Position numbers and translations under genes: made by a program
Assembly (NCBI GenBank): GCA_014904985.1
Contig: MU128954.1
Span: 8,765-72,764 of the forward strand
Length of the DNA stretch: 64,000 bases
Direction: 5' to 3'
From: Hydnum rufescens UP504
Taxonomy: Eukaryota > Basidiomycota > Agaricomycetes > Cantharellales > Hydnaceae
The notes under the pieces: generated by a model
Told to the model about the DNA's origin: nothing
Database searches by the model: none
The model's input: the letters and a program-made list of their open reading frames with translations, nothing else
Part shown: in pieces, positions 60,281-64,000 of the stretch
Layout of the letters: every line of letters starts with the position of its first letter
Position numbering within the stretch: position 1 is the stretch's first letter

Positions 60281-62405
60281 ATGAGGGGACACACAGCTGC
60301 TGCCTCTACGCTTCTCGCCATCGCTGCTCTCGGAGCTGCCAGCGCCGAGAACCTAGCAAAACCTATTTTCCAGGTACAGCGCGCTTCACAGAATAACAAC
60401 CGCTTCACCTTGCAAAGTTCTAACGCGAATTGCGCACATAGCCAACACACATAAAAGCACCGTTCCTTGAGCAGTTCACAGACGACTGGGCAGAACGGTG
60501 GACGCCGTCCGAGGCAACAAAGAAGACACCAGTCGGAGGAGAGACGTTCAGTTATGTCGGAAAGTGGTCCGTCGAGGAATCCTCCGTCCACCCCGCAATT
60601 GAGGGCGACAAGGGCCTTGTCGCTAAGACCAAGGCCGCCCATCATGCTATCTCTGCACCATTCGAGACACCATTGGATCCCGCCGGAAAGACACTTGTCG
60701 TGCAGTACGAGGTCAAGTTCCAGAAGGGTGGGAACTGTGGTGGTGGGTATCTCAAGCTGCTCGAAGATGGCTTCCAGCGTGAGGGTCAGGACTATAACGA
60801 CAAGACGCCATGGGTCATCATGTTCGGTCCTGACCTCACTTGCCCTGGCACAAAGGTGACACAATTCACTTTGCTGGGAGCGGTGCTAGCTCTAATATTG
60901 CGTCTATCCCTAGGTCCACTTCATTTTCCGTCACCAGAACCCCATTACGAAGGAGTTCGAGGAGAAGCACTTGAGTAGCCCACCGACACCAGCCATTAGT
61001 GACTCCACGATTCTGTACACTCTGATCGTTAGCCCCGACAACACGTTTGAGATCCTCATCGACGGCGAGTCCAAGTCCACTGGAAACCTCTTGGAAAACT
61101 TCACCCCTGCTGTCAACCCCCCAACTGAAATCGGTGCGCTTTTATATTTTGATGTCCCGGAGTAATCGGAGACTCAAACCACTATCTAGATGACCCCTCT
61201 GACACCAAGCCTGAGACCTGGATCGATACTCCCAAGATTCCCGATCCTAGTGCTGTCAAGGTATGCTCACGTTTATTGTTCGGCTTTGTGACATATTTAT
61301 CCTCCTGCCATTTAGCCTGACGACTGGGATGAAGACGCTCCATATTCTATTCCTGACGAGGACGTAAGTCTTGCCCCGCGAGCATCATATTCACATGTTC
61401 ACGTCCTGTGTCTAACTAGGCTGAGAAACCCGAGGGCTGGCTCGATGACGAACCCCTCCAGACCCCTGACCCAGGTTGGTTCCCCACCATCGTGTCCCGA
61501 TCTTCTGTTGGCTAACTATTGCTATCCAGACGCTGAGAAGCCAGAGGAATGGGACGACGAGGAAGATGGTGAATGGCTCGCACCCACCATTTCCAACCCC
61601 AAGTGTGCCGAGGCTCCTGGATGCGGCGAGTGGACCCGCCCCACCAAGGCTAATCCAGCATTCAAGGGCAAGTGGAGTGCTCCGTTGATCGACCACCCCA
61701 AATACAAGGGCCCATGGGCTCCTCGCAAGATTCCCAACCCTTCGTACTTCGAGGACAAGCGCCCTGCCAACTTCCACAAGATCGTGAGTGTTTTTATGAC
61801 TATATGCTAATGGTTTAGAGCGTCTGGCAAATGGAAGTATTGATGTGGTCTGCGTAGGGCGGTATCGGGTTCGAAATCTGGTCCATGACGGAGGATATCC
61901 TCTTCAACAACATCTACGTTGGGCACTCCGTCGAAGACGCTAAAGCGTTTGCCGATGAGACCTTCCAGATCAAGCACCCCATCGAAAAGGCCGCCTCTGA
62001 AGCTGCTCAACCCAAGCCTATTGATGAGGAGAGCAACGAAGTTTCTTTCAAGGAGGATCCCCTCGAATGGATCCGCACTCAGGCGTTTGCGTTCTACGAC
62101 CTCGCCAAGATCGACCCCGTCGGTGCTTTCAAGACCAAGCCCGAGACAGGTGCTGCGATCGTCGCTGTTCTTCTCACCTTCTTCGGTTCCCTTGGTGCTC
62201 TCTTTGGCCTAATCGGTGGATCACAAGCTTCTGTCAAGGTATGGGTTCGTTTTTTTGAATACTGCTGGCAGTGTAGTAACATTGCTTGGCTGGGTAGTCA
62301 ACAAAGAAGGATGCGCCCGTGAAGTCGGAGAAGAAATCGACTACTGAAGCTGCTGCGACAACTACCGCGACGGAAGAGAAGTCTGGCGCGACGAAGCGCA
62401 AGTAA
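60281..62405 (+). CDS. Calnexin, ER lectin chaperone
   Basis: Nine exons (introns 60374-60441, 60856-60913, 61134-61189, 61261-61315, 61364-61419, 61475-61529, 61784-61857, 62239-62297) total 548 codons, 547 residues, in frame. Calnexin holds monoglucosylated glycoproteins in the ER while they fold. A signal peptide (about 1-22) is followed by the lectin domain: [43 protein letters not shown]. The P-domain has motif 1 repeats ([43 protein letters not shown]) and motif 2 repeats ([35 protein letters not shown]). Then come the second lectin strand set ([20 protein letters not shown]), a membrane helix (about 483-506) and a short Lys-rich cytosolic tail ending TKRK, which fits ER retention. A candidate UPR element lies upstream. 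Confidence 0.96.
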
Positions 62406-64000
62406 GATCTTGGTGGGGAAAAAAGGGAGGGGCATCACACTGGTTGATGCTGTTGCTTTTGCTTTCTTGGGGAGAGAGGGGAAGCCTTTTGCTTGTGGAA
62501 TAAATTGGTATGGGTGGTGGAAGGGTTCGCCCAAAGCTGTTGTGGTCACGCGGTGGATTGGTTGGTTGTCGACGAATCAGATCAACCAGTGCAAGCAAAA
62601 ACCAAAGAATAAAAGAATGATGCTCTCTTTTGTCTCCTTTCTACACTGTTATAATTACCCTTTCCATCAGCTATGGACAAATGCTCTTCGTCGTTTTCCT
62701 GCGTTTTGAGGAAGGCTCGTGGCAGGCCATCTATTCAACATACTGAGGATTGGCAAATATTGTGTCGTACTCCAACGCACTCTTTCAGGTATAATTTTCC
62801 AAGAAACAGAGGGCGCTGTTTTCGTGTTGTCGCTTATTTATTTTGAAGGCTTCCTTGCCCTGCATATCCTCCACTCTCACCCTGTTATTCAGGGGTTGGA
62901 GAATGCACTCGTACTTTACATTTCGAAATACTGTAGTTTCTTTGTCACCACAGCCTGCAACTTCAAGTTCTCCCAATGGTGTTTTTCTAGTTCTCACTAA
63001 TAAAATTCGAAAGAAATAACGACTGATGTATTCTTTTCTCACGAACATTGGACAATTCAACAAGGCATGTAGGAGCGCCGCGTGCTAGAATTATTGTAGA
63101 GACTGCGAGGTCACCTCGATCTCTTTTTTTCTTGCAGATGGTGCGAATTCAATCTCGAATTTGAGAGGGTGTTGTGATTGGGGGAAACCGTCGCTCTGAG
63201 GCGCAAGAGCGCATGGTCCCAGCGGTGAGCGGTACTGTACATGAATATTCGAATATGGGCAGTGTGTGCCCCGAATCATCCAACAGAATTCAGTCAAGTC
63301 GAGTCGACTCCACTATGATACATTGAGGTGTTTTTTTTTGCTGCGGGATGAAAAAGAATGCGCATTCAGATGATAGAAGCTGATAGGTTGAGGCAGTGTG
63401 AGCATGAAGTGATGATAGCGCCGTACGTCCACGAGGCTCTCCGCAGCAGCAGCACCACAATACTAGGTGGGCTATGCAGAGATGATCGGGGATAGATGCC
63501 CAGGACAACAAGGCGTGTTTGCGAGCACAACGTGGAGAATGCCTAAGGGTATATCTGCTGGGCGTTTTCTGAACTTGAAATCCTTTGTTGACTGGGGGAG
63601 AGTGAGGATATGTGGCTGGCCCGACCCTCAGAACAGAATTCGGCCAGCTGCCCGGAGCCCTTGGCGCTTGGTCATACCTAATGCGGCGACATAACGACCA
63701 CGCACGGCGCTAAAAATATGTGTTCTGCTTTTGCAATTTCGGATAGTTCCGATTCAACTATACTGCTGCTTTGACGTGCGTCTTCACACCTCGGGTCCCG
63801 TTCTAGCTATGCACTGTGATGCAATGAGAAGAAATAGGACATAGTTCGTCATCAGGATGCCCATCATGCTTGTCTACGAGGGTACGGATGCATAAATAGG
63901 CTGTACTACAAGCGCTCTCCAATGAAAGACTACGTCTTAGATTTGTCCTCAAGGCTGTGGCTGTCAACGACGCAATAGAGTTGGTGTCCGAACGAGAAAT
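62406..64000. other. Right-end region without a supportable gene
   Basis: Nothing recognisable on either strand. GAGTCGACTC at 63301-63310, preceded by GTCAAGTC, repeats the palindromic core seen at 6198-6207. The start of a further gene could lie beyond the window. Confidence 0.45.

Noticed and set aside
1..64000. Biosynthetic gene cluster or defence-type system
   Set aside because: Recognised genes are unrelated housekeeping and membrane proteins; no backbone enzyme, regulator or repeat array links them.

Overview
The window reads as nuclear DNA of a mushroom-forming basidiomycete (Agaricomycete). Evidence: dense genes with many 49-113 bp GT-AG introns; family signatures typical of that class (KDZ transposase, wax-synthase-type acyltransferase, agaric-type HNH protein, DUF3712 repeat protein); and a decayed transposon block. 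No bacterial operons, CRISPR arrays, rRNA or tRNA genes were seen. All functions are inferred from recognised motifs; no database was searched.

Layout. Positions 1-7300 are a transposon graveyard: the end of a KDZ transposase relic with an in-frame minisatellite, two copies of its 3' end, a Copia fragment, a dead tyrosine recombinase (Crypton-like), and a ~1.1 kb segment bounded by inverted repeats. Positions 7.5-25 kb hold a wax-synthase-like membrane acyltransferase (+), an arrestin-domain trafficking adaptor (-), TFIID subunit TAF2 with three C-terminal bromodomains (-), the mitochondrial protease ATP23 (+, head-to-head with TAF2) and an unrecognised Ser/Pro-rich protein (-). Positions 25.3-43.1 kb are a run of + strand genes: a giant single-pass DUF3712 membrane protein, the DEAD-box ribosome-biogenesis helicase DBP4, a WD40 protein resembling the CRL4 receptor CDT2, and the ubiquitin shuttle DSK2. 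About 5.6 kb with no supportable gene follows. Positions 48.8-62.4 kb, all +, hold INO1 (inositol-3-phosphate synthase), a DUF89/ARMT1 phosphatase, a decayed HNH-domain gene, a type I membrane protein with tandem NPFxD endocytic motifs, and calnexin. The last 1.6 kb shows nothing supportable.

Two themes stand out. First, the transposon relics appear to have decayed mainly by C-to-T change at CpG; apparent losses of arginine codons, including two catalytic arginines, fit this. Second, several conserved genes that should be functional (TAF2, INO1, the arrestin, the acyltransferase) each need one or more single inserted bases to restore frame, mostly in short homopolymers, whereas ATP23, DBP4, DSK2, DUF89, calnexin and the NPFxD protein splice cleanly in frame. 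Uncorrected consensus deletions are the likeliest cause. Functionally the locus is a mixed housekeeping neighbourhood (transcription, ribosome assembly, ubiquitin pathway, ER folding, inositol synthesis), not a metabolic cluster.
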